From positions 1 to 7,245 of the forward strand of contig JAEWUY010000090.1 in assembly GCA_023396795.1 (NCBI GenBank): a DNA stretch of 7,245 nt. Reading direction: 5' to 3'. The DNA is from Bacillota bacterium (lineage in GTDB: Bacteria > Bacillota_I > Bacilli_A > RFN20 > CAG-826). The notes beneath the pieces are model-generated. The model saw only the letters and a list, made by a program, of their open reading frames with translations. It was not told the origin of the DNA and searched no databases. A program made the position numbers and the translations under genes. Shown piece by piece: positions 1 through 6,791 of this stretch. Numbering within the stretch: the first letter of the stretch is position 1; every line of letters starts with the position of its first letter.

Positions 1-218
1 CGGTAAAGGACTTCGATTTGGCGTAGAGGAATTTGATCAAGACCTTGACCTAAAGCCTTCATAAACGCTTCTTTTGCGGCAAAACGGCCCGCTACAAAAG
101 TTAACTTATCTTTTTTGGCGGCATAAAGAGCAAATTCTTTGACGCTTAACACGCCTTCGGCGAAACGATCAATATCTTTAATACGACGCATATCGACAAT
201 ATCAACACCAATTCCCAT
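1..218 (-). CDS. acpS: Holo-[acyl-carrier-protein] synthase, 5' part (runs off the window)
   Basis: AcpS transfers 4'-phosphopantetheine from CoA to a serine of apo-acyl carrier protein, making it active for fatty acid synthesis in the cytoplasm. The 72 visible codons start MGIGVDIVDMRRI, the family's N-terminal motif, and contain FVAGRFAAKEAFMKALG at about residues 41-57. D6 and E50 match the two acidic Mg2+ ligands known in AcpS. Family members are about 120 residues, so roughly the last 45-50 lie beyond position 1. The ATG at 218 is chosen because the conserved motif begins right there and a strong Shine-Dalgarno site lies upstream inside the end of ftsK. Only 2 nt separate it from the ftsK stop, so it is probably co-transcribed and translationally coupled. 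Nothing looks broken in the visible part. Identification is firm. Confidence 0.95.
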   Translation of the reverse strand, partial: MGIGVDIVDMRRIKDIDRFAEGVLSVKEFALYAAKKDKLTFVAGRFAAKEAFMKALGQGLDQIPLRQIEVLY

Positions 219-220
219 GT

Positions 221-2884
221 CTATTTGTCCTCCTCAACGATTAGTTCTGTCGAACCTGGATTTATACTCGGAGCATTAAAACCACTATCGTGAACTAAAA
301 CTTTACATCCTTTAGCGCTATCGCTATCAGTTGAAACAACGCCATCTTTTTGTAAGCGGGCAAATAAACGGCCAGCTTTTGGAAAACCAACGCCATATGT
401 CCGCTGAATGTAACTAATTGAAGTATATTCGCGGTCCATCGTATCCTGAACTAATTGCGCATACATTTCTTCCTCGGCCATCTCTCGTGAGGAAGCGTTA
501 GAAAGAACTTCTCCACCGCTAATATTTCGATATTCTTCAACCTTTTCTTCTAAGTCTAAGAAATTAGGATCATATTCAACTGGCCATTGGGCCTTTATAT
601 AATCGGCAACTCGATTAATTTCGGAAATATCGACAAAACAGCCTTGAAGTCGCGGCTTACTCGTTCTTGAAATAATTGCGCATTCGACGAGCATGTCGCC
701 ATTACCAAGTAATTTCTCAGCGCCCGACTCACCAAGAATTGTCGTTGAATCAACATAACTACCCATCATCAAAGCGACGTGAGCTGGAAGGTTCGTTTTA
801 ATACGCGGATTGACAACATCTGTTGTCGGTCTTTGCGTCGAAATAATTAAATGAATACCTGCCGCTCGAGCTTTTTGAGCGATGCGAACAACTGGTTCAT
901 GAATATCGCGGCACGTATCACTTAAATCAGCATATTCATCGACGACAACGACAATATATGGCAAAGTTGGCAAACTATTACGCTTAGCATAATCGTTATA
1001 TTGTGATATTTTAGCAACTCGCGACTCTTGAAAAATCGAATATCGTTTTTCCATTTCATCAACAAGCTTATTAAAAGCCACTTTAGCTTTTTTACTTTCA
1101 GTAATAATCGGACAAATAAGATGAGGAATATCGGCATAATTAGATAGTTCAACGCGTTTAGGATCAACAACCATCAGTTTTAACTCATCAGGGCGATTAC
1201 GCATAATTAAAGCCATCAAAATTGAATGAACAAAAATGGATTTACCACTTCCGGTACTACCAGCAATCAACATATGTGGCAAATCAGTAATATTGGCGTA
1301 AATCAGTTCCCCGGAAATATTTTTACCAAATGGAATGTCGCGGTTAAATCGACCCCCTGATGACATCTTGACAAGAGCTTCTTTTAGACCGACATTCGTC
1401 CGGTATTCATTTGGTATTTCTAAACCTGAGGTTGGCTTACCAATAACCAGGGCTTCAAAGCGAGTAGAAACACCACCAAGACGAATCGAAATATCGTTAA
1501 TGTAGCGACTAAGTGAAGAAACTGAAACATTCCGATCCATTTGCACGTCATAACGTGTAACCGAAGGACCGATGGTGTGACCAATAACCCGCGCACCGAT
1601 GTTTAAATCTTCGAAAATAGTATTGATTAGTTCGGTGCGTGATACAGTGGATTCTTCATTTTTTTGGAGATCTTCCTCGGATTCGTGATTATCAAGTAAA
1701 TCAAGAGGTGGCAAAGTATAGTCGCGAACTTTTAACTGTTCTTTTTTAACTTGCTCGACTCGTGGTTGTTGGTTTAAAACTTCTGCAGGAGTAATTTGAG
1801 GATTCTCCTCTTGAGCAACGACAACTTTTTCTACTGGTTCTTTTTTTATCGAAGGTGATTCGACTACAGTTCGCGTCTGAGTATTTAAATTAGAGGCGTT
1901 GGCTGGTTCGATGGTGCGCGCACTTTGTGAATGAGTCGGCGAGCCATCAAGAGAAAAAACGGCTTTGCGAAGACCCTGGTTACCAGAAAAAGTCTTAACT
2001 TGGAAATTCGTATTTTCTTCATTAGGACGATAAGGCGGTAAAGCTTGGGCTGAACTTTGATTAGAAGGAAGAGGTCGACTATCTTGATGCGCTTGACCAC
2101 GGGGAATATTTTGAAAATCAGGAATGGTTTGGGCATTGACGATTGGTTTAGGAGCCACAAAAGGTATTGCTTCGACTTGTTTATTTATGACTGGTTTATC
2201 TTCATTTTCAACTTTTTTGGAAACAGGTTGCTGATTTTCTTCAAAGATAATATCTTCGAATTTGTCGGGCTTTTCTTTTTTAATGGCTCGAAAATAGGCT
2301 TTTTGTTCACGGCTTTTTTTACGCGAAGAAATTATAGCAAAGTAAGCCTTTTTGACTTGACGGTTAAAAATTAGCCCTAAGCCGACAAGAATAATGACGC
2401 TCGTCAAAACGATAGCGCCAATTCGTGTCATGTAATTAAAAAGAGCGGCCAGCAGAAAACCTATATAACCACCGCCGGTTTTAAAGTCATATATTATTCC
2501 GCTTGATTCTGTTTCGACCAGTGATTGTTGGAAAATGGTTGAAAAATTATTAAGTCGCATCATTTGCGAATCTGGAACTACTAGATTTGATACTAACGAT
2601 AAAAAAGCAAAAACGACAATAAAAATGCCGATTAAACTAATGTCAAAGCGAATTTTCATTAGTTTACGGTTAAACATTAAGTAAATGCCAAAGGCAAACA
2701 AGGCCGCAAAAAAGGCCCAAAAGCCAATTGCTCCAAAGGCATAAACGGCGCCGATGGCGATTGGTTGAGTTATTTTAGGTAAGGGCGACAAAATAGCGAT
2801 AACGGCGATTAAGGCAATCATCAGCCCAACGACACCAAGCATCGCTTCTTTAGTTACTGGTTTAACATCCCGGGTTTTTTTCAT
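221..2884 (-). CDS. ftsK: DNA translocase FtsK/SpoIIIE
   Basis: This is a membrane-anchored ATPase that pumps chromosomal DNA through the division septum. The 887 residues show the full family order. Hydrophobic segments lie at about 16-34, 42-70, 82-103 and 137-173, with an outside loop at about 104-136. A long Gln/Pro/Glu-rich linker spans about 185-415, followed by the alpha/beta motor from about 416. Walker A is GSTGSGKS at 542-549, Walker B is IVVVVDEYADL at 644-654 (D649, E650), and the family block GAEKLLGNGDML is at 721-732. A winged-helix gamma domain lies at about 800-865 (QRTYGVGFPKAGRLFARL). Length is normal. Two usually conserved arginines of the motor appear replaced (H702 in PAHVAL, T714 in VDSTTIL), and the gamma recognition helix has diverged. 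The start at 2884 has almost no Shine-Dalgarno; M15 (ATG at 2842) is an alternative that would only trim the cytoplasmic tail. It probably has its own promoter and is followed by acpS. Confidence 0.96.
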   Translation of the reverse strand: MKKTRDVKPVTKEAMLGVVGLMIALIAVIAILSPLPKITQPIAIGAVYAFGAIGFWAFFAALFAFGIYLMFNRKLMKIRFDISLIGIFIVVFAFLSLVSNLVVPDSQMMRLNNFSTIFQQSLVETESSGIIYDFKTGGGYIGFLLAALFNYMTRIGAIVLTSVIILVGLGLIFNRQVKKAYFAIISSRKKSREQKAYFRAIKKEKPDKFEDIIFEENQQPVSKKVENEDKPVINKQVEAIPFVAPKPIVNAQTIPDFQNIPRGQAHQDSRPLPSNQSSAQALPPYRPNEENTNFQVKTFSGNQGLRKAVFSLDGSPTHSQSARTIEPANASNLNTQTRTVVESPSIKKEPVEKVVVAQEENPQITPAEVLNQQPRVEQVKKEQLKVRDYTLPPLDLLDNHESEEDLQKNEESTVSRTELINTIFEDLNIGARVIGHTIGPSVTRYDVQMDRNVSVSSLSRYINDISIRLGGVSTRFEALVIGKPTSGLEIPNEYRTNVGLKEALVKMSSGGRFNRDIPFGKNISGELIYANITDLPHMLIAGSTGSGKSIFVHSILMALIMRNRPDELKLMVVDPKRVELSNYADIPHLICPIITESKKAKVAFNKLVDEMEKRYSIFQESRVAKISQYNDYAKRNSLPTLPYIVVVVDEYADLSDTCRDIHEPVVRIAQKARAAGIHLIISTQRPTTDVVNPRIKTNLPAHVALMMGSYVDSTTILGESGAEKLLGNGDMLVECAIISRTSKPRLQGCFVDISEINRVADYIKAQWPVEYDPNFLDLEEKVEEYRNISGGEVLSNASSREMAEEEMYAQLVQDTMDREYTSISYIQRTYGVGFPKAGRLFARLQKDGVVSTDSDSAKGCKVLVHDSGFNAPSINPGSTELIVEEDK
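228..233 (-). promoter_or_regulatory. Ribosome binding site of acpS inside the ftsK 3' end
   Basis: The minus strand reads AGGAGGA just before the acpS ATG, with AGGAGG core at 233-228 and a 9-nt spacer. It is fully inside the ftsK coding sequence, where it encodes Glu-Glu-Asp of the C-terminal tail (VEEDK-stop). This supports the acpS start and coupling to ftsK translation. Confidence 0.85.
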
Positions 2885-2900
2885 GAATTTCTTACATGTA

Positions 2901-2929
2901 ATTATACCTGCGCGTCAAAAAGATTAAAA
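2901..2929 (-). promoter_or_regulatory. Candidate sigma-A promoter of ftsK-acpS
   Basis: On the minus strand a perfect TATAAT (2906-2901) lies 16 nt upstream of the ftsK ATG. At a 17-nt spacing the -35 position holds TTTTAA (2929-2924), which matches TTGACA poorly; a G two bases before the -10 gives only partial extended -10 character. If used, transcription would begin about 10 nt before the start codon, leaving a very short leader. This is the only gap above 12 nt in the window, so a promoter here is plausible, but it rests on the -10 box alone. Confidence 0.45.
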
Positions 2930-2947
2930 GAATTTATTGGCGCAGTA

Positions 2948-2961
2948 AAGCGTAAACGCTT
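2948..2961 (-). repeat. Short perfect inverted repeat after the rnjB stop
   Basis: The arms AAGCGT and ACGCTT are perfect complements around two bases, 3 nt downstream of the rnjB TAG. As RNA it would fold as a 5-bp stem with a four-base loop. The sequence after it on the minus strand (TACTGCGCC) is not U-rich, so it does not look like a standard intrinsic terminator. It could be a weak transcript-end hairpin or a protein-binding palindrome upstream of the ftsK promoter. It resembles a catabolite (cre) site only partly. Confidence 0.35.
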
Positions 2962-2964
2962 AAA

Positions 2965-4641
2965 CTAATCAATCTCGATTATTAACGGCAAGACCATCGG
3001 ATTTTTGCCGTTAGCCCGTCGAATATAACGAATAATGGCATCGGCAGCACTATTCTGGAGCTCATTAACACGATAATTGGATTTGACAATTCCTTCATTA
3101 ACGACATTTAAAAAGATTTTTGTTACTTCTTTTAAAATCGTATCAGCGTCTTTTAAAAAGACAAAGCCCCGCATTTGCACATCTGGCCCAGCAATTATTT
3201 GCCGTTTTGATTTGGAAATTGTCACTCCTAAAACGACGACACCATCATCACTGAGTTTTTGCCGTTCAGTAATAACGCCCCCTTCGACATCACCAATACC
3301 CTTACCATCAATTAATAAATCACCAACTTTAACTAAATCCGGTAAAATGCGAGCCCGTTCTTTGGTAATTTCTAAAACCATGCCATTATCAAGGACAAAA
3401 ACGTTTTGATGTGTTAATTTTAGTCCCATACCCAAGACTAACTGAGCGTTGGCTAATAAATGACGATAGCTACCTTTAATTGGCAAATAATATTTAGGTT
3501 TCAAAGTGGCAACAACCATCTTAATGTCTTCTTCGGTAGCATGCATTTTTAACATGTCTTTTTTGCCAAGAACTTTAACCTTGACACCACTGCGATATAG
3601 ATCATCAACTGCGGAGGTGGCAATAGCCTCAACGTTGGGACTGGCAGGAGCGGCAACAACAAATGTATCTTCGCTATTTAAAATGATGCGTCGGTCTTCT
3701 TGCTGACCATTGGCTAATTTCGCCATCTTCTTAAATAAGCGATCGCCAAAACCACACATTATAACGATGGTTTCGTTGGCTCGAATCCGATTAACATCCT
3801 CGATTGATACATAATTATTTTTAGGAATCATCAGCTGATTAACTTTTTGCATATCGAGAAAAATATCAGCTGTTTCACTATCATAAAAAACAATTTTCTT
3901 GCGCGTTTTGACCGCAAGATTTATAATTTCGTCTATATTATAGACGTTACGAGAGAATAAGGCGACAAAGAGTCGTCCTTTAACTTCCTCGATGAACTGC
4001 GTTAATAAGGCCGTAATTTTATACTTAGGAGCTGTGTAGCCGAGGCGATCAGCATAATTAGACTCTGTCATTAACAAAACGGTTTCTTTTTCGGCAATGC
4101 GGGCAATAGCGTTCATATCGTGAAGATAATTATCGGAAGCATTGTTTTCAACGACATAGTCGCCGGTAAAAACGATATTTCCAAGACTAGTTTCAATGGC
4201 TACTCCCATCGATTCAGCAATGTTATGGGCCGTATGGAAAAAATGAAACATCCGTCCAGCAATCATCACGTCGCTCGTCGGTTTTACGACTCGAAGGTCA
4301 AGACGAGTAATATCAAAGCGAATATGTTCAAAAAAGGAGCGCACCATTACTAATGTGACATCACTGCCATAAATTGGAGCTGGAACTTCCTTACTAATGT
4401 AAGGCAAAGCCCCGATTTCATCATCGTGACCATGCGTCAAAATATAAGCTTTAACCCGTTGACGGTTTCTTTTTAAATAATCAAAATCAGGAATAATATA
4501 ATCAATCCCTGGTGTTGTTTTATCGGGAAAGCGAATCCCACATTCGATGACGAAAATATCATCATTAATTTCGACTACTTGCAAATTTTTGCCATCTTCA
4601 TCGAGACCGCCTAACGCAAAGACTCTAATTTTATCTTCCAT
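2965..4641 (-). CDS. rnjB: Ribonuclease J, J2-like with degenerate active site
   Basis: RNase J proteins are metallo-beta-lactamase/beta-CASP exo- and endoribonucleases that mature and degrade RNA. At 558 residues it has the usual length, with the family fold from RVFALGGLDEDGKN (6-19) to the ending NPMVLPLIIEID (547-558). Motif II is HGHDDEIG (70-77): H70, H72 and D74 are kept, but the following His is E75. H139 (TAHN), D161 (TGD) and H367 are kept. The late His of the family's PIHGEYR motif is K389 (LPIKGSYR), and the usual GSQGEP block is GFGDRLF (297-303). From memory, B. subtilis RNase J2 has also lost the first and last of these histidines while J1 keeps them, so this is called J2-like, probably weakly active or structural in a J1/J2 complex. 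The start at 4641 has AAAGGA close upstream and AGGA overlapping the yfcE stop. It follows yfcE by 12 nt, so it likely shares that transcript. Family is firm; the J2 assignment is inferred. Confidence 0.85.
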   Translation of the reverse strand: MEDKIRVFALGGLDEDGKNLQVVEINDDIFVIECGIRFPDKTTPGIDYIIPDFDYLKRNRQRVKAYILTHGHDDEIGALPYISKEVPAPIYGSDVTLVMVRSFFEHIRFDITRLDLRVVKPTSDVMIAGRMFHFFHTAHNIAESMGVAIETSLGNIVFTGDYVVENNASDNYLHDMNAIARIAEKETVLLMTESNYADRLGYTAPKYKITALLTQFIEEVKGRLFVALFSRNVYNIDEIINLAVKTRKKIVFYDSETADIFLDMQKVNQLMIPKNNYVSIEDVNRIRANETIVIMCGFGDRLFKKMAKLANGQQEDRRIILNSEDTFVVAAPASPNVEAIATSAVDDLYRSGVKVKVLGKKDMLKMHATEEDIKMVVATLKPKYYLPIKGSYRHLLANAQLVLGMGLKLTHQNVFVLDNGMVLEITKERARILPDLVKVGDLLIDGKGIGDVEGGVITERQKLSDDGVVVLGVTISKSKRQIIAGPDVQMRGFVFLKDADTILKEVTKIFLNVVNEGIVKSNYRVNELQNSAADAIIRYIRRANGKNPMVLPLIIEID

Positions 4642-4653
4642 TGTTCCTTTTTC

Positions 4654-5190
4654 CTATAAACTTTTTACATCTAATATTCGACCCGACAGGTCGATTAATT
4701 GCACTTCATTTTCATTTAAAATCATATAAGTATGGGGATAACCGCCTTTTGGGAAAGTAAGCGATCCCGGATTTAAAACCATTACCCCATCAACCATCAC
4801 TAATTGTGGCAAATGCGTATGACCAGACATCAACACATCACCTTTTTTTAATTTTAATGACTTTAAATCAACATTATCGCCATGAACGAGAACAAGGCGC
4901 TTATTATTGACAACTACTTCGTTTTGACGTGGGATTTTAAAATTTAAAACTTCAACATCGATATCGGCGTCGCAATTACCGCGAACCGCCACAATCTTAT
5001 CAGCCAAGCTATTTAAAATTGTTGCAACAGCTTGGGGATTATAGTCTTCTTTAACTGGATTCCGCGGTCCACAGTATAAGAAGTCGCCTAATAAGGCGAT
5101 AAGATCAGGTTTTTCGATTTCTACAATCCGTTTCAACTCTTCCGCATAAAAAGATGAACCATGAATGTCGCTGGCAATTAAAACTTTCAT
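4654..5190 (-). CDS. yfcE: YfcE/MJ0936-family metallophosphoesterase
   Basis: This is a predicted cytoplasmic, divalent-metal-dependent phosphodiesterase. It closely follows E. coli YfcE, which cleaves model phosphodiesters in vitro; the natural substrate is not known to me. At 178 residues (family about 180) it carries all calcineurin-like motifs in order: SDIHG (D8, H10), LLGD (D36) followed by YCGPRNP, RGNCD (N72), VHGD (H103) and GHTH (H124, H126). NPGSLTFPKGG (140-150) is a further family signature. All metal ligands expected for a two-metal site are present, so it should be active. The ATG at 5190 has a GAGGAG site with a 6-nt spacer inside the end of the DUF1667 gene, 3 nt upstream. 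It sits between a redox module and an RNase J gene, with no clear functional link visible. Identification is strong; the exact biological role is open. Confidence 0.92.
   Translation of the reverse strand: MKVLIASDIHGSSFYAEELKRIVEIEKPDLIALLGDFLYCGPRNPVKEDYNPQAVATILNSLADKIVAVRGNCDADIDVEVLNFKIPRQNEVVVNNKRLVLVHGDNVDLKSLKLKKGDVLMSGHTHLPQLVMVDGVMVLNPGSLTFPKGGYPHTYMILNENEVQLIDLSGRILDVKSL
4678..4694 (-). repeat. Inverted repeat near the yfcE 3' end, upstream of rnjB
   Basis: Six-base perfect arms (TCGACC and GGTCGA) flank a 5-nt loop. They encode part of the YfcE ending Ile-Asp-Leu-Ser-Gly-Arg. In the transcript this hairpin would end about 36 nt before the rnjB start codon. No U-run follows it, so it is not a terminator. 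It may be chance within coding sequence, or a structure in the rnjB translation start region. Confidence 0.25.
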
Positions 5191-5193
5191 AAT

Positions 5194-5538
5194 TTACTCC
5201 TCGATGTCTTTGGTGGCGATAACATCCACGCCAGTATCACAAATATTGGCTAAAACAACATCACCGATATGAACAGGGGCTTCTACCATTACTTTATCAA
5301 GTTCGCGCATGCATTCAAACATTTTTCCTTTAGGAACGGCTTGCGATGTTTTTACGCTTAAGCGAACGGCGTTTTGTGAGTTAATTTTTACTGTTGAAGT
5401 CAAGACGCGTGTCGGGTTTGTCATTTCTGTTTTCGCATAAATAATACCCCGTGGACACAAGTTGCCAGTCACGTTTAAATCGTTGTCAACTTTTAAACGA
5501 CATCCGCGTGGACAAATAATACAAATTAGTTCTTTCAT
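5194..5538 (-). CDS. DUF1667 four-cysteine protein, flavoprotein partner
   Basis: This small cytoplasmic protein (114 residues from this start) belongs to the DUF1667 family, whose members are commonly encoded beside GlpA-like and NAD/FAD flavoprotein genes, as here. The signature CIICPRGC followed by NLCPRG gives four cysteines (C6, C9, C13, C28 from this start) spaced for a metal or Fe-S centre. KTSQAVPKGKM and the ending APVHIGDVVLANICDTGVDVIAT are also family-typical. C76 and C100 are extra. Its biochemical role is not established to my knowledge; an electron-transfer or assembly role in glycerol-3-phosphate oxidation is inferred from context. Two adjacent ATGs (5541 and 5538) are possible starts. 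The second is preferred because GGAGGA lies 6 nt upstream of it and only 3 nt from the first. The start overlaps the flavoprotein stop by 1 nt (4 nt for the first ATG). yfcE follows after 3 nt. Confidence 0.88.
   Translation of the reverse strand: MKELICIICPRGCRLKVDNDLNVTGNLCPRGIIYAKTEMTNPTRVLTSTVKINSQNAVRLSVKTSQAVPKGKMFECMRELDKVMVEAPVHIGDVVLANICDTGVDVIATKDIEE
5197..5202 (-). promoter_or_regulatory. Ribosome binding site of yfcE inside the DUF1667 gene end
   Basis: GAGGAG on the minus strand forms the last two Glu codons before the TAA of the DUF1667 gene and lies 6 nt before the yfcE ATG. It fixes the yfcE start and implies translational coupling. Confidence 0.8.
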
Positions 5539-6791
5539 CATCGGTCCTCCGAAGAAACAATTAGCTCGCCATCTTGTCGATCAAATAGCTCTTTTGGCAA
5601 GCGAACTTTTTGCATTTCGCTAGGAATAATAATCGGCTTGACAATTTTTTTAATTACTTGCCCATTAAACGTAAATGTCAGAACTTGGTTTTGAAGCGGC
5701 TGATTAACGCGAAATTTAATCGTTAAATGGGTATCCAAATTAGCTAAACGCACACGATGTGGCACAACATAAAGAATATTTTTACCTGCTGCCATATTAA
5801 AATATGGTGCATCAAGATTTAACTTACCGGAAACATAAGCCGCCGCCCCTTTGCCACATGAACGGGATTCAGCGGTGACATAGTCTGCCAAATCGTGAAC
5901 ATGCAAAACATTTCCGGTACTAAAAATACCAGGAATATCCGTCATATAATGCTCATCAACAATGGCACCTCGGGCTTTTGAAACAGGTAAGCCGAGTTTC
6001 TTAAGTAGATCATTGCTCGGAATGAGACCAATTGAAAGAAGAAGCGTATCGACTTCAAATTCTTTTTCGGTTCCGGGAATGGGGTTAAACTTCTCATCGA
6101 CTTGGGTTATTTCAATTTTTTCGAGGCGGCTTTTGCCAATTGTTTTAGTGACGGTGTGTGATAAATAAAGGGGGATATCAAAATCGTGCAAGCATTGAAC
6201 AATATTATGATTCAAGCCATTGCTATAAGGCATTATTTCGCTAACGCCTAAAACTTTCGCGCCTTCTAGTGTTAGACGGCGAGCCATGATTAAGCCGATG
6301 TCTCCACTGCCCAAAATAAAGATGCGCTTGCCAACAAGGCAGCCCATTTCATTAAGATAAAGTTGGGCCATGCCAGCCGTAATGATGCCGCTTGGTCGTT
6401 CCCCAGGAATTTGAATCGCCCCAGCACTGCGTTCATAGCAACCAGTTGCTAAAATGACAGCCTTGGCTTTAATTTTGACAACACCTTCAAGGGAATTAGA
6501 ATAAGTTACAACTTTATCTTTCGTTAAATTCAAAACGTTTGATTGATAGCGAATATCGATATTTCGTTGGTGAACTTCTATTGCTAGACGTGTCATAAAT
6601 TCTGGTCCCGTCAATTGTTCTTTGAATTCTTCAAGACCGAATCCGTTATGTATACATTGATTTAAAATTCCACCGAGTTGGCGGCCTTTTTCAAGAATAA
6701 TCACATCAGTTAAACCATCATCATAGGCTGCAATTGCGGCCGCCATACCAGCCGATCCACCACCGATGATAACTAAATCCTTTTCTATCAT
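5538..6791 (-). CDS. NAD(P)/FAD-dependent oxidoreductase of the glycerol-3-phosphate module
   Basis: This is a pyridine-nucleotide-disulfide-type flavoprotein, 417 residues from the chosen start. The FAD-binding GGGSAG is at 10-15, followed by EKGRQLGGILNQCIHNGFG (34-52). The NAD(P)-binding RIFILGSGDIG is at about 156-166, and a second FAD motif, IPGIFSTGNV, is at about 286-295. A C-terminal beta-rich extension of about 70 residues follows. There is no CxxC redox disulfide; C46 stands alone. By family context it probably passes electrons between the GlpA-like subunit and NAD(P)H or another carrier; the direction is inferred. The start at 6791 is preferred: it overlaps the upstream stop as ATGA and has AAGGAG 8 nt upstream. 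An in-frame ATG at 6815 has no Shine-Dalgarno and would add eight residues before the nucleotide-binding fold. TGA at 5540-5538 is the stop. It is the middle gene of the trio with the GlpA-like and DUF1667 genes. Confidence 0.92.
   Translation of the reverse strand: MIEKDLVIIGGGSAGMAAAIAAYDDGLTDVIILEKGRQLGGILNQCIHNGFGLEEFKEQLTGPEFMTRLAIEVHQRNIDIRYQSNVLNLTKDKVVTYSNSLEGVVKIKAKAVILATGCYERSAGAIQIPGERPSGIITAGMAQLYLNEMGCLVGKRIFILGSGDIGLIMARRLTLEGAKVLGVSEIMPYSNGLNHNIVQCLHDFDIPLYLSHTVTKTIGKSRLEKIEITQVDEKFNPIPGTEKEFEVDTLLLSIGLIPSNDLLKKLGLPVSKARGAIVDEHYMTDIPGIFSTGNVLHVHDLADYVTAESRSCGKGAAAYVSGKLNLDAPYFNMAAGKNILYVVPHRVRLANLDTHLTIKFRVNQPLQNQVLTFTFNGQVIKKIVKPIIIPSEMQKVRLPKELFDRQDGELIVSSEDR
5545..5550 (-). 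promoter_or_regulatory. Ribosome binding site deciding the DUF1667 start
   Basis: GGAGGA lies within the final codons (Glu-Asp) of the upstream flavoprotein gene. Spacing is 3 nt to the ATG at 5541 and 6 nt to the ATG at 5538, which favours the second. Confidence 0.75.

Noticed and set aside
922..2160. Minus-strand frames at 922-1170 and 1885-2160
   Set aside because: Both fall inside ftsK in another frame and their translations match nothing; they are shadows.
2913..2918. TTGACG on the minus strand as the -35 of the ftsK promoter
   Set aside because: It is only 6 nt from the TATAAT box, far short of the usual 16-18 nt spacing.
2941..2964. Intrinsic terminator after rnjB
   Set aside because: The hairpin is short and the following minus-strand sequence is not U-rich.
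2057..4729. Open reading frames on the plus strand (e.g. 2057-2374, 3077-3409, 3506-3706, 4120-4353, 4547-4729)
   Set aside because: They lie antisense to well-identified genes, show no family motifs and have low-complexity translations.
5538..6790. Mycoplasma-type genetic code with TGA read as Trp
   Set aside because: TGA ends two genes exactly where the next coupled gene begins, and Trp codons are TGG.
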